Below are positions 51,975 through 61,476 of a stretch of DNA of 64,000 nt, piece after piece; the stretch's first letter is position 1, and every line of letters starts with the position of its first letter. The translations under genes and the position numbers were made by a program. The stretch comes from Estrella lausannensis (GTDB lineage Bacteria > Chlamydiota > Chlamydiia > Chlamydiales > Criblamydiaceae). The notes below the pieces were generated by a model. That model worked only from the letters and a program-made list of their open reading frames with translations. It made no database searches and was not told the DNA's origin. The stretch covers positions 364,556 to 428,555 of the forward strand of contig NZ_CWGJ01000011.1 of the NCBI RefSeq assembly GCF_900000175.1. The letters are read 5' to 3'.

Positions 51975-53333
51975 TTGACTCCCGCCATATTACTTGCAAT
52001 TTCCGCCTTTTCGCTTCTCGGAACGTTTGTCCTGACAGGCCTGGCTGCAGCACTCCGCAGCATTCACGAGAAAGAAGGCCTCAAAATCTTGAAATCGATC
52101 GGCCGCAAGTTCTTCTACAGGCCCATTCACCTGTTTTTTTTTCCACACGATGAATACGAGGGTCTTTTTTTTGCCACGACCTGTGCCCAGAATATGGCCC
52201 GTTTTTTCTTCGCAGGTTCCGCCGCACTCTTCCTCTTTCAGGCAGCTAACCCAACGGTCGAGGCCGGCCATCAGGATTTAAAGTTCTTTGGCATCTTTCT
52301 GATGCTGCTGCTCTTTGGCGCCCTCTCTTTTTCCTTAGGCGACTGGATTCCGCGCATCATCGGAACGCGTTTTCCGACGAAAACACTGGATAAAATGGCC
52401 TTTTTATCCTCCTTTTTCCTTCTTACCGTGCTGCCGATCACGTTTGTCTTTTTAAAGATTACCCGCTCGTTTTCGCGAAACATCTATTTGGACACGACGC
52501 AAGAGCCCGAATCGAAAGTCAAAAGAGAGCTCTTCAGCATTATCCGCCAGGCGGATCTCAAAGAGGAGCTGACAGACAGCGACAAGAAATTGATTTCCTC
52601 AGTTCTCTCGTTTTCCGGGCACCTCACCAGAGAAGTGATGGTTCCCAGGGTTGATGTCTTCAGTCTTGATGCAACGACTACCATTAAAGAAGCTGGAAAA
52701 CTCCTCGACATCGAAGGCTACAGCCGCGTGCCAGTCTATGAGGAGACAGTCGACAACATCGTCGGCATCCTGATGTACAAAGATATCCTCAAAAAATATA
52801 TGGAGTATGAAGAGAACGGCTGCAATCCGGAAATTCTCAAAGCCCCCATCTCCTCCATTCAGAAACCTGCGCTCTACACACCCGAAACCAAAAGAATCTC
52901 CGCCCTGCTGCAGGAGTTTAGAAAAAAGCAGGTTCACCTAGCCATCGTGGTCGACGAATACGGCGGCACCGAAGGGATTATCACCATAGAAGATATCCTT
53001 GAGGACATCGTCGGGCAGATCGCCGATGAATACGATGTAAAAGAAGAGCTATTCATCGCCCAGCCCGACGGAGCCTGGATCGTCGATGCAACCATCACTC
53101 TCCTGGAAGTGGAGCAGCAACTCGGGATCAAAATTCCGGAAGAGGGTGATTTCGACACCTTGGCAGGCTATCTATTCCAATGTACGGGAGAGATCCCTCC
53201 CAAAGGATTCACCGTCGAAAGCGATGAATTTATCATCGAAGTCTTAAGATCCAACGACCGCATGGTGGAAAAAGTTAAGATCAAACCGCGCGTCATCGCA
53301 GAAGAGACGCAGCAGAAAGACGAAAAAGCTTAA
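51975..53333 (+). CDS. CBS-pair membrane protein of the CorC/HlyC family
   Basis: A 452-residue inner membrane protein. Several hydrophobic helices (DUF21/CNNM-like) occupy the first 170 residues. A CBS pair follows (MVPRVDVFSLDATTTIKEA, then YSRVPVYEE and VVDEYGGTEGIITIEDILEDIVG), and a C-terminal CorC/HlyC domain ends the protein (WIVDATITLLEVEQQLG). Relatives are linked to magnesium/cobalt efflux. TTG start, with AAGGAG nine bases upstream. Third position in the ribosome-linked operon, as in Chlamydia. Confidence 0.85.
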   Translation: MTPAILLAISAFSLLGTFVLTGLAAALRSIHEKEGLKILKSIGRKFFYRPIHLFFFPHDEYEGLFFATTCAQNMARFFFAGSAALFLFQAANPTVEAGHQDLKFFGIFLMLLLFGALSFSLGDWIPRIIGTRFPTKTLDKMAFLSSFFLLTVLPITFVFLKITRSFSRNIYLDTTQEPESKVKRELFSIIRQADLKEELTDSDKKLISSVLSFSGHLTREVMVPRVDVFSLDATTTIKEAGKLLDIEGYSRVPVYEETVDNIVGILMYKDILKKYMEYEENGCNPEILKAPISSIQKPALYTPETKRISALLQEFRKKQVHLAIVVDEYGGTEGIITIEDILEDIVGQIADEYDVKEELFIAQPDGAWIVDATITLLEVEQQLGIKIPEEGDFDTLAGYLFQCTGEIPPKGFTVESDEFIIEVLRSNDRMVEKVKIKPRVIAEETQQKDEKA

Positions 53334-53344
53334 GGCTGATAAAA

Positions 53345-54919
53345 ATGGAAGAAGACCTTCTGTTTCTCGCATTCACATTCCTGTTTGGAGCCCTCTTCAG
53401 CGCCTGCAGCCTGCTCATTTACCAAAAGGTGAAGCTGGGCGGATTTAAAGAAATTGGCGACAGTATCATCAAAGCCGCTGAAGAGAGAGCTCAAAAGCGA
53501 TTTGATGAAAATGAAGAGCGGATCAAAAGCAGGCTGGATGAGGAACGCACCAAATTAGAAGACCGTCTCCACAAAGAGCTCAAAAAAATCAAAGAACGGG
53601 AAGATCAGATCGCACATCGCGAAGAGAAGATCGCCTCTAGGTCCCAGCAGATCGAAAAGAAGAGTCAGGAGACGGAGCGCAAAGAAGCTGCGTTGAAAGA
53701 CCTCGAATTGACGCTCCACCAATTAAAGGCTGACCTACAGCATAAAGAAAAAAAATTACTGGAGCAACTTGAGAAGAGCGCCCACCTCTCCCTTGTGGAT
53801 GCTCAAGCCCAACTTTTAGAAGAGGCCAAAGCATCCATCCACACCGATCTTGAGAAAGCCTTGATGGAAGCGCAGCAAACCCTCAAAGCTTCCGAAGACG
53901 CCCTTGCAAAAAAAACGATCGTGACAGCCATCGGAAGGATGGCAAGACCCCTCGCTTCAGAGTGTACTGTCAATACCATAGCCCTCCCCAGCGATGAGAT
54001 GAAAGGCAGGATTATCGGCAAAGAAGGGCGCAACATCCGGGCACTCGAGCGTGAGCTGGGAGTGACGATTCTCCTCGATGAGACACCAAAAGCGCTTGTA
54101 ATCTCCGGATTTGACCCCTATCGGATGCATGTGGCGAAAGAGGCAATCAAAGAGCTAATCCGCGACGGCAGAATCCATCCAACCAAGATTGAGGAGGCCG
54201 CTAAAGCGGCAAGAGACAAAACTGACGCAAACATCAAAACCTGGGGACAGGAAGCGGCGGCGGAAGCCGGGGCCTGGGCGGAAGCCGGTGCCTTCAATCT
54301 GCATCCTGAGCTTACCCACCTCTTGGGACGTCTTAAACTGCGCTATAGCATGGGTCAAAACGTTCTGGACCACTCGCTCGAAGTTTCCCATCTGATGGGA
54401 CTCATGGCTTCCGAGCTTGGGCTGGACGTCAAACTTGCCAAAAGGATAGGCCTTCTCCATGATATGGGGAAAGCCGTCACCCACGAAATGGACGGCTCGC
54501 ACGCCATGATCGGCTACCGCCTCGCCCTGCAGTATGGCGAAGGTGAAGATGTCGCAAGCGGCATTGGAGCGCACCACCAGGAAATGGAGCCGATAACTTG
54601 GGAAGGCGCTTTGACCGCCGCCGCCGATACCCTTTCGGCAGCACGTCCCGGAGCACGCACAGAGGCTGCGCACGATTATGTCAAACGCCTCGGAAGACTG
54701 GAAGAGATCGCCAAAACTTTCGCTGGCGTCGAGAAAGCGTATGCCCTGCAGGCTGGCAGGGAAATCCATGTTTTTGTAGAACCCGATAAAGTCTCAGATG
54801 AAGGAGCCATCGCCCTATCCCGGGAAATCAGTAAGAAAGTATCAGCCGAATATCCCCTGCAGGGAAAAGTCAAGGTTTCGGTTATCCGTGAGCAAAGAGT
54901 GATCGACTACGCCCTTTAA
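53345..54919 (+). CDS. rny: Ribonuclease Y
   Basis: A 524-residue membrane-anchored endoribonuclease that begins bulk mRNA decay in many bacteria. One N-terminal membrane helix (FLAFTFLFGALFSACSLLI) is followed by a long coiled coil (residues about 40-190), a KH domain (GRIIGKEGRNIRALE) and an HD domain with LLHDMGKA and GAHHQEMEP. AAGG lies before the ATG, 11 bases after the CBS gene. Length is as usual for the family. Confidence 0.92.
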   Translation: MEEDLLFLAFTFLFGALFSACSLLIYQKVKLGGFKEIGDSIIKAAEERAQKRFDENEERIKSRLDEERTKLEDRLHKELKKIKEREDQIAHREEKIASRSQQIEKKSQETERKEAALKDLELTLHQLKADLQHKEKKLLEQLEKSAHLSLVDAQAQLLEEAKASIHTDLEKALMEAQQTLKASEDALAKKTIVTAIGRMARPLASECTVNTIALPSDEMKGRIIGKEGRNIRALERELGVTILLDETPKALVISGFDPYRMHVAKEAIKELIRDGRIHPTKIEEAAKAARDKTDANIKTWGQEAAAEAGAWAEAGAFNLHPELTHLLGRLKLRYSMGQNVLDHSLEVSHLMGLMASELGLDVKLAKRIGLLHDMGKAVTHEMDGSHAMIGYRLALQYGEGEDVASGIGAHHQEMEPITWEGALTAAADTLSAARPGARTEAAHDYVKRLGRLEEIAKTFAGVEKAYALQAGREIHVFVEPDKVSDEGAIALSREISKKVSAEYPLQGKVKVSVIREQRVIDYAL

Positions 54920-55070
54920 GAGACTATCCACTGTAGCTTCTGACCCTATGGGGCAAACTCCCCATACTGATTTGCTGCCGAATTTGGGTATAAGCTTCGA
55001 AAAAATTTAAATAATTATCTTTCCTTGAAAAGAGATATCCGTTTTTGGCACAATGTGCCTTTGACAGTGT

Positions 55071-55157
55071 GGAAGAGTGGCAGAGTGGCCGAATGCGTCT
55101 GTCTCGAAAACAGATTCACTAGCGATAGTGACGTAGGTTCGAATCCTACCTCTTCCG
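55071..55157 (+). tRNA. tRNA-Ser (CGA)
   Basis: Plus strand, 87 bases: acceptor GGAAGAG/CTCTTCC with discriminator G, anticodon CGA in TCTCGAAAA, a long variable arm (CACTAGCGATAGTG) and T-arm GTAGG TTCGAAT CCTAC. No encoded CCA. Confidence 0.94.
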
Positions 55158-55294
55158 TATCCTACCCAAGACTGCCCTCCAAGGCAGGCACCTACAAAAT
55201 CCCCCACCAGAATCGACTATATATCCAACGTATCTAAAAATTTAAGATTTCGGCTTTTGACTGAACTTCACAGTTAAAGAATGGCTTCATTGGA

Positions 55295-55346
55295 AGTGAT
55301 TTGGGATTGGTCGATCCCCGAGGATCTCGGGTAATCCCAAATCACT
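55295..55346. terminator. Large inverted repeat between tRNA-Ser and catalase
   Basis: AGTGATTTGGGATT (55295-55308) and AATCCCAAATCACT (55333-55346) are perfect inverse copies, with an inner GATCC/GGATC stem. It lies 29 bases beyond the catalase stop on the minus strand. It may terminate both genes, or be a palindromic repeat element. Confidence 0.6.
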
Positions 55347-55374
55347 AATTGAGAGATGCTTTTAGTGTCTCATG

Positions 55375-56826
55375 CTATTTTTTTCTCTTATCCAGCGCTT
55401 TTCTAACACCTTCTCCATAAGCCGGATCGGCTTTGGTGAAATGGCCAATCTGGCGCTCGACTATGTGCTCTGGCACTCCCTGCATCGCGTCGGCGATATT
55501 GGCAAAGAGGCGCTCTTTTTGCTCGGGCGTAAAGAGGCGGAATAAATTCCCCGGCTGTGTGTAGTCGTCATTTCCCACACGATGATCATAGCGGTCCGCA
55601 TCTCCGGATATCTTGAGAGGCGGCTCTTTATATCGCTTATCCTCTTTAGGGCCCATGAAGCTGTTCGGCTCATAATACGCGTCCGGATTTTCACAGTTAG
55701 GGAAAAATCGCATGGCGCCGTCTTTGTGATAATTATGCATCGGGCACTTGGCGGCGTTCACAGGAAGCGCCTCATAATGCGTGCCGAGCCTATGTCTGTG
55801 GGCGTCGGCGTAAGCAAAGACACGCGCCTGCAGCATCTTGTCTGGCGAAAACCCAATGCCGGGGATGAAATTGGATGGAGAAAATGCCGCCTGCTCAATT
55901 TCAGCGAAGTAGTTCTCCGGATTTCTATTGAGCTCAAGCTCTCCCACTTCAATCAAGGGGTAATCACCGTGAGGCCAGACCTTCGTCAAGTCAAAAGGAT
56001 TGTATGGGGTCTTCTCCGCTTCATGCTCAGGCATGATCTGGACGAAAAATTTCCATTTGGGAAACTCCCTTTTTTCAATTGCATTGAAGAGGTCCTCTTG
56101 GGTAGATTCGCGTGTTTTCGCAACGACATTTGCCGCTTCGGCATTGGTCCAATGCTTATGGCCCTGCATTGTTTTGAAGTGGAATTTCACCCAGAAACGC
56201 TCGTCTTTTGCGTTGATAAAGCTGTAGGTGTGCGACCCGTAGCCGTTCATAAAACGAACAGACTGCGGAAGTCCTCTGTCCGAGAAAAGGATTGTCACCT
56301 GGTGCAGCGACTCAGGCGAAAGAGACCAAAAATCCCACATCGCCGTGGGCGAGCGCAGGTTAGTCTTCGGGTGCCTCTTTTGAGTGCGGATAAAATCAGG
56401 GAACTTCAACGGATCGCGCACAAAGAAAACCGGTGTGTTATTGCCGACAAGATCCCAGTTACCCTCTTCCGTGTAAAACTTGATGGCAAATCCGCGCACA
56501 TCTCTCTCGGCATCCGCAGCACCCTGCTCGCCGGCAACAGTGGACATCCGCATCACAAGATCTGTCTTTTTGCCAATTTTCTGAAAAGGTGATGCCTTGG
56601 TGTATTTCGTAATGTCTTGGGTGACAGTCAACGATCCATACGCTCCCCACCCCTTGGCATGGACAACTCTCTCGGGAATGCGTTCCCGGTTTTGAAACGC
56701 AAGTTTCTCAATAAGATGCACATCCTGCAGAAGAACTGGGCCTCTTGGGCCTGCTGTGATCGAATTTTGGTTATCGGGAACGGGGTTCCCGGCCATCGTA
56801 GTTAATAGGGGGGGCTTATCTGTCAT
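55375..56826 (-). CDS. katA: Catalase (small-subunit, clade 3 type)
   Basis: A 483-residue haem catalase degrading hydrogen peroxide. [16 protein letters not shown] holds the distal His, [21 protein letters not shown] contains the distal Asn region, and [14 protein letters not shown] carries the haem-ligand Tyr. GGAGG lies five bases before the ATG. Human-pathogenic Chlamydia lack catalase, whereas environmental relatives often have it. The long open frame on the opposite strand is a shadow. Confidence 0.95.
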   Translation of the reverse strand: MTDKPPLLTTMAGNPVPDNQNSITAGPRGPVLLQDVHLIEKLAFQNRERIPERVVHAKGWGAYGSLTVTQDITKYTKASPFQKIGKKTDLVMRMSTVAGEQGAADAERDVRGFAIKFYTEEGNWDLVGNNTPVFFVRDPLKFPDFIRTQKRHPKTNLRSPTAMWDFWSLSPESLHQVTILFSDRGLPQSVRFMNGYGSHTYSFINAKDERFWVKFHFKTMQGHKHWTNAEAANVVAKTRESTQEDLFNAIEKREFPKWKFFVQIMPEHEAEKTPYNPFDLTKVWPHGDYPLIEVGELELNRNPENYFAEIEQAAFSPSNFIPGIGFSPDKMLQARVFAYADAHRHRLGTHYEALPVNAAKCPMHNYHKDGAMRFFPNCENPDAYYEPNSFMGPKEDKRYKEPPLKISGDADRYDHRVGNDDYTQPGNLFRLFTPEQKERLFANIADAMQGVPEHIVERQIGHFTKADPAYGEGVRKALDKRKK

Positions 56827-56972
56827 ATCGACCTCCGTCTAGACTAAGAGCAAAATAGAGCGCCCCTCGGCAATTATCAACAAATATTTTACATTCATTT
56901 TTTTCATTTTTCTTTTCTTTTTCAGGCTCAAGGAGCAAAATCACATACCCATTTCAGCGGAATTATTACATC

Positions 56973-57851
56973 ATGACGATTGGTCCCATCACCCAGCCAG
57001 CCTATCCCCCAAAAAATAACAGCACTTCAGCTGATCATGAAAACGAGCGGCTCTCCAATCTTTTCCTGGATGAAGAGGTGTCAGAGGTTGAAAGAGCGTG
57101 CGCCATCAAACCGCTGCTCGGCGAACATCCCCTTCAGCTTCTGACCATCGCCGCAGCGAAGCTTCAGCTGACACTGCGCCGGCCCCACTGGCAGGATGCA
57201 GACCATATCAAAAGGAACCTCTACTCCGGTATCTTGGCATTTGAGAAAAACCTCCGAGAAGAAGAACTCGACTCCCTAATCTCTGATGGCACCTATACCC
57301 ACAAAAAGCATGTTCATGAAATGACCCTGCTCGAGGATGAATCCCATGATGTTATCGGCGCCATTCATTTTGAAACTATCGTTGAAGGAGCCAAGCGAGG
57401 GCTGGCGCATATTCATTCACTTGACGTCCTTCCCAATTATCAGAGAAGAGGGGCCGGAACCCTGCTTTTGTCTTCTGCCCTTGAAGCCATTCATGCAAAA
57501 GGCGGAGACAAAGTCACCCTCAAAACAACGTATAAAGGCATATTCCTCTACGCAGCATTCTGCTTCCAGCCCAAAAAGCCCGCGGAGCTCACGCCAGAGC
57601 GTTGGATGCAACTGCCCTATGCCTCGAAAGTGAAGATACTCGCCAGATATTGGGAAGTGACCCCCGGACGTCTTCGCCTTAACTTAACTTCCGAGCGGGT
57701 TAAAGAAGCTGTGGCGGAAAGATTTCGCGCTCTCTTCACCTCAAGGGAGAAAAAACCGGCAATCAATGTCAGTGAGATCAGCCTGCCGGAAGAGACCTTC
57801 TCCTGGGGGATCTTGCAAGACACGAGAAATGATAGTCAAACCAGTAAGTGA
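56973..57851 (+). CDS. GNAT family acetyltransferase
   Basis: A 292-residue protein with a GNAT domain in the middle. HSLDVLPNYQRRGAGTLLLSSAL is the acetyl-CoA-binding motif (QRRGAG), followed by VTLKTTYKGIFLYAAFCF. The first 60 residues are polar with no known domain, and the C-terminal 80 are basic. It is followed by the MOSC gene seven bases on. Substrate unknown. Confidence 0.75.
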   Translation: MTIGPITQPAYPPKNNSTSADHENERLSNLFLDEEVSEVERACAIKPLLGEHPLQLLTIAAAKLQLTLRRPHWQDADHIKRNLYSGILAFEKNLREEELDSLISDGTYTHKKHVHEMTLLEDESHDVIGAIHFETIVEGAKRGLAHIHSLDVLPNYQRRGAGTLLLSSALEAIHAKGGDKVTLKTTYKGIFLYAAFCFQPKKPAELTPERWMQLPYASKVKILARYWEVTPGRLRLNLTSERVKEAVAERFRALFTSREKKPAINVSEISLPEETFSWGILQDTRNDSQTSK

Positions 57852-57858
57852 GGACCCT

Positions 57859-58672
57859 ATGGAGCAGTCCGCCTATAACGTACACAGCTTGTACATATAT
57901 CCGCTCAAGTCGGCAAAAGGCATTCAAGTTACACAAGCAGAGGCTTTTCCTGAAGGCTTTAAGCACGACCGTGAATGGATGGTCATTGACTCGAAGGGCA
58001 AGTTCATGTCCCAAAGACTGCACCCAAAAATGGGAAGCATAAAAACCGCGATCACTCCGGAGGGGGTCACCCTATCCGCCCCTGATCTGCCCGAGATCAT
58101 CATCCCCTTCGAAGCGGAGGGAGAGGTCAAGGAAGGGATCATCTGGGATGATAAATGCCAGGTTCAGGAAGTTTCAAGGGGGCACTCTGACTGGATTTCC
58201 ACTTTCATGGGGGAAAAGTGCAGCATCGTCAGGATGAAAAAAGGAGAAATACGCCTCGTCGATCCCCGTTACAAAGTCACCGATCAGGACAACACGCTCT
58301 TTGTCGATGGATTCCCCCTACCTCTTTGCTGCGACAGCCTCTCTGAGAGACCTCTCGATGCGAACCGGGATGGAGCTCGATATGATCCGATTCAGGCCCA
58401 ATATCGTGATTGAGAGCACAACCCCATTTGAAGAAGACTGCTGGAAGCGCGCTGAGATAGGCGGCGCCCTCTTTCATCTCGTCAAACCGTGCGGCCGCTG
58501 CAGCATCGTCAATGTCGACCCGAACACTTGCAAACGCGGCGCTGAGCCGCTGAAAACGCTGGCCAGCTTCCGCACGCAAGAGAAGAAAATCCTCTTCGGA
58601 GTGAACGCCATCCTGACAGGAGCTTCCGTGATCTCTGTTGGCGACAAAGTGCACTTAACCACCGTAGCGTGA
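57859..58672 (+). pseudogene. MOSC domain protein interrupted by a one-base frameshift
   Basis: Relative of MOSC (molybdenum cofactor sulfurase C-terminal) proteins with the N-terminal beta-barrel domain; such proteins transfer or bind sulfur or reduce N-hydroxylated compounds. The start at 57859 has GAGG five bases upstream. Frame one runs through SLYIYPLKS and NTLFVDGFP and stops at 58413. The expected continuation YLFAATASLRDLS, RFRPNIVI and KPCGRCSIVNVD (catalytic Cys) is in the next frame, ending at 58672. The shift lies at five C's (58314-58318); four would restore a 270-residue protein. Real inactivation, slippage or sequencing error are all possible. Confidence 0.8.
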
Positions 58673-58690
58673 TATTACACAGGGAGCCTA

Positions 58691-59476
58691 TCAAAATTTT
58701 GTATCGAGGCCGCGACAAAATAAATTTTCGAGATACTTTCGGTGCAACCATAAAAAGAGCCTTCCCCACGGCAGCACCTCCAGAAGGAGAAGGCCAGCAA
58801 AGGATCGGGCAATAAAATACAGAGTGCCTTCAACAAAAGCGTCAGGCTTGTTGGCAGCAATAACAACAGGCACGATCAAAAGGGTGGTCATCATCGGCCA
58901 TTTAAAAACTCGTTTCCCCATTCTTCTAAAGAGAGATGACTCCAAAGAGGCTCCCTCGGGGGACGCTTCGGTCAATCCAATACTCTTCAGCCGCCCCCTA
59001 AGGGATGTTAAATAATCCAGATTTAGAAGCGAGATCGTGACGGCGGTTGCGATGGCAAGACCCGTTTTAACTGCGACAATCAGCAGCAGCGTTGATGAAG
59101 GATCGAGCGCTAGGAAGCTTAGTGCTTTTGCCCATGCGTCGAAGGCATCGCCCCCAAACACAATCCATAAGGTTGCAAGCGGCTGAAAAACGCCCCATAA
59201 AGATGCCAGGAAGGCCCCCAGGACACGCGAGAAAAAAGAAGTTCCGCACACAAAAAAAGGGGCGTTAAAAAGGGCGCCTTGTATGAAAATCGCCACCATA
59301 GGGGTCAACTTTTTTCCGGGGGACACAGCAGCTTTGATGATCATTGCGTACGACGAGGCATTCATTGCAAATACAGGAGATCTACCCACGTCAAAGCGCG
59401 ATGCCAGCGAGAGCAGACCGATCTGGATCAGTGATAGCCACTGCCCTGTCAAAGGAATGTGGAGCGAATGAAACAA
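58691..59476 (-). CDS. Multi-pass membrane protein with an element-encoded C-terminus
   Basis: A membrane protein of at least 261 residues with five or more hydrophobic segments. I recognise no family. The last 17 or so residues (HRKYLENLFCRGLDTKF) are encoded by a remnant of the dispersed inverted-repeat element (58722-58746 and beyond), so the original end was probably lost. The given TTG start is doubtful: the same frame is open upstream to about 59670 and reads as plausible protein (FRKSFQRRVSINHFKSSLAG...PFFFGGAIAFFE) without ATG, GTG or TTG. A good AGGAGG lies at 59661-59666. An ATT start near 59647 or a frameshift (an A8 run lies at 59517-59524) could explain this. Confidence 0.5.
   Translation of the reverse strand: MFHSLHIPLTGQWLSLIQIGLLSLASRFDVGRSPVFAMNASSYAMIIKAAVSPGKKLTPMVAIFIQGALFNAPFFVCGTSFFSRVLGAFLASLWGVFQPLATLWIVFGGDAFDAWAKALSFLALDPSSTLLLIVAVKTGLAIATAVTISLLNLDYLTSLRGRLKSIGLTEASPEGASLESSLFRRMGKRVFKWPMMTTLLIVPVVIAANKPDAFVEGTLYFIARSFAGLLLLEVLPWGRLFLWLHRKYLENLFCRGLDTKF
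58722..58746. repeat. Element end inside the 3' part of a gene
   Basis: AAATTTTCGAGATACTTTCG plus GTGCA is a slightly decayed right terminal repeat of the element. It forms the final codons of the minus-strand membrane protein gene. Confidence 0.65.
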
Positions 59477-59735
59477 TGCTCCCGCCGTGCACTCAAAAAA
59501 GGCGATAGCGCCACCGAAAAAAAAGGGCTTCTTCCCTCTGCTTCTCTTCCACTGTTTCCGCCATTCCCCGGCAAGTGAGCTCTTAAAATGATTGATCGAT
59601 ACACGTCTTTGGAAACTCTTTCGGAATAAAATATCATAAATGGAAATAGGAAGAAAGCAGCCTCCTATTTATTACATTGAATGCAAACTTGTATTACTAT
59701 AGACTGTTCGTTTAATCTATAAAGGAATTAAAACA

Positions 59736-60642
59736 ATGCAAGAAATGCAATCAGCCTCACCACTCTCGCCCACTTTCTACACACCGGAATGTTCCTATCC
59801 CGGGCCAGTCGAGGTTCCTGAACGCGTTTCCTGCAATCTAATTGAGTCCAATTCATCACGCTTGAATTCCCGAGGATGGATATCCTTTGATACTCCCCAG
59901 CAAATCCTGGGCCGCCAAAAAATACAGGATGTATGTGCTGCCCTTTATCAGATGCCCGCCGCCAAGGACCGTCAGATGTCCGCTGCCGAGGACCCCCTAA
60001 TTTTAAAAACTCTTCAAAAGCCTCAGGCACAAGACATCACTAAGATCGTCTGGACTTTTATGCACCTGTTTATAGACCGCAAGATCACTCCGGAGGAAGA
60101 GCCTAAGGATCGGATTACATTATCCCATGTGCTGATCCAGTTTTTTAGAAAAAATTACACACTGGCTCCCAACGTTGTACCGGAAATACTCAACTACGCG
60201 ATCACATGTTACGCTTATGTCGCCGCCAACGGTTTTTACAAGCACATGCAAGATAAATATCCTATTCCTCTTTGCATAGCACCTTATCAAAAGGATGCTT
60301 CTATCTTGTATACAGCACTTTACGATGGTCTGACCATTGATTTTCCCGATTACAACTTCGACACGGACTATGTGGAAAGCATGGGGATGAGCGCTCTGAT
60401 CTACGTCAACGACATACGAAGAAACCAGCAAAAATCTCTCGGAGAAGTTTTTTTCCAAAGAAAAAATCTTACCTAGAGGAAAGGTTCTTTTTCCGCTTGC
60501 AGCAAAACTCTTCCCTTGCGATCTTGAAAAAGTCAGCGAGGAAGAGTTGAGCCCGCTCTTAAGAGAGCTTCGGCGAAATTCCCCCAAACCAGCGTCCCGG
60601 TTCAACCGAGTTTCCTCTTTGCCGGCTTGGAACCGGATCTAA
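59736..60642 (+). pseudogene. Orphan gene with a T7 frameshift near its 3' end
   Basis: The first frame gives 246 residues ending at 60476. Immediately after, the neighbouring frame continues with protein-like sequence (KILPRGKVLFPLAAKLFP, CDLEKVSEEELSPLLRELRR) to a stop at 60642. A run of seven T's (60448-60454) lies at the junction; six would join both into one protein of 301 residues. No family is recognised. The protein is acidic and has no signal peptide. The promoter region has TTGTAT and TATAGA-like boxes. Slippage, decay or sequencing error are possible. Confidence 0.6.
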
Positions 60643-60659
60643 GTGATTATTTTATCGGG

Positions 60660-60670
60660 TATACCGAAAC
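60660..60670. repeat. Fragment of the dispersed element end
   Basis: TATACCGAAAC, the first bases of the terminal repeat, sits 18 bases after the frameshifted orphan. Too short to be certain. Confidence 0.35.
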
Positions 60671-60749
60671 TGCTAAGCCCTTCCCCTGATTTAATTTTTG
60701 CCGGATCAATCCCAATATCCCAACGCAAGACATCAGGAGCATGTGCTTT

Positions 60750-61472
60750 ATGTCAGATAAGAAAATTGCGCTCATCACAGGGGCTAACAAAGGCCTTGGA
60801 CAAGAAATTGCCAGACAGCTGGCAAGACAAGGACATCTTGTCATCATGTCATCACGTCGGGAAAGCGGATCTGACTCTGCAGATAAGCTCGCTACCGAAG
60901 GCTTAAATGTAGTGCATCTATTACTCGATGTGAACAACCGCGATGACATACTCTCAGCCAAGGACTGGATAGAAGAGGAGTTTAACCGTCTCGATATCTT
61001 GGTCAATAATGCAGGAGTGCTAATGGACAGGGATGCCACACTCTCCGAGCTACCAGAGAGCGACCTCAGGATGACACTGGAGACAAACACAATCTCCCCC
61101 CTCTTGCTGACACAGCACCTCGCCCCTCTCATGATGAAGAACAGGTATGGAAGGATCGTCAACATCTCCTCCACCATGGGTTCTTTGAACGACATGGCGG
61201 CATCGCCTCCCTCTTCAGCATTGACCGCCCCCGCCTATCGTTTATCTAAAGCTGCACTCAATGCTGTCACGATCCTTCAGGCAAAAGAGCTCTGCGGCTA
61301 CAACATTTTGGTCAATGCTGTCTGCCCCGGTTGGGTCAGAACAGATATGGGCGGTTTAAACGCTCCTTTGAGCGTCGAACAGGGCGCCAAAACGCCCGTC
61401 TGGCTGGCCACCCTCCCGGAGGGCGGCCCGACAGGAAAGTTCTTCCGCAATATGAAGGAGATTCCCTGGTAA
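60750..61472 (+). CDS. Short-chain dehydrogenase/reductase (carbonyl reductase-like)
   Basis: A 240-residue NAD(P) oxidoreductase. ALITGANKGLGQEIARQL is the cofactor loop, LVNNAGVL the structural motif, NISSTMG holds Ser and APAYRLSKAALN the YxxxK pair. The opening TGANKGLG resembles eukaryotic-type carbonyl reductase 1. The start at 60750 has AGGAG ten bases upstream. It converges on the GH15 gene with four bases between. Confidence 0.88.
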   Translation: MSDKKIALITGANKGLGQEIARQLARQGHLVIMSSRRESGSDSADKLATEGLNVVHLLLDVNNRDDILSAKDWIEEEFNRLDILVNNAGVLMDRDATLSELPESDLRMTLETNTISPLLLTQHLAPLMMKNRYGRIVNISSTMGSLNDMAASPPSSALTAPAYRLSKAALNAVTILQAKELCGYNILVNAVCPGWVRTDMGGLNAPLSVEQGAKTPVWLATLPEGGPTGKFFRNMKEIPW

Positions 61473-61476
61473 AGAG

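Noticed and set aside
54155-54769. 204-codon minus-strand frame
   Set aside because: Antisense shadow of the HD domain of RNase Y.
55582-56592. 336-codon open frame on the plus strand
   Set aside because: It lies fully opposite the catalase gene, which has all family motifs; the frame has no recognisable domain.
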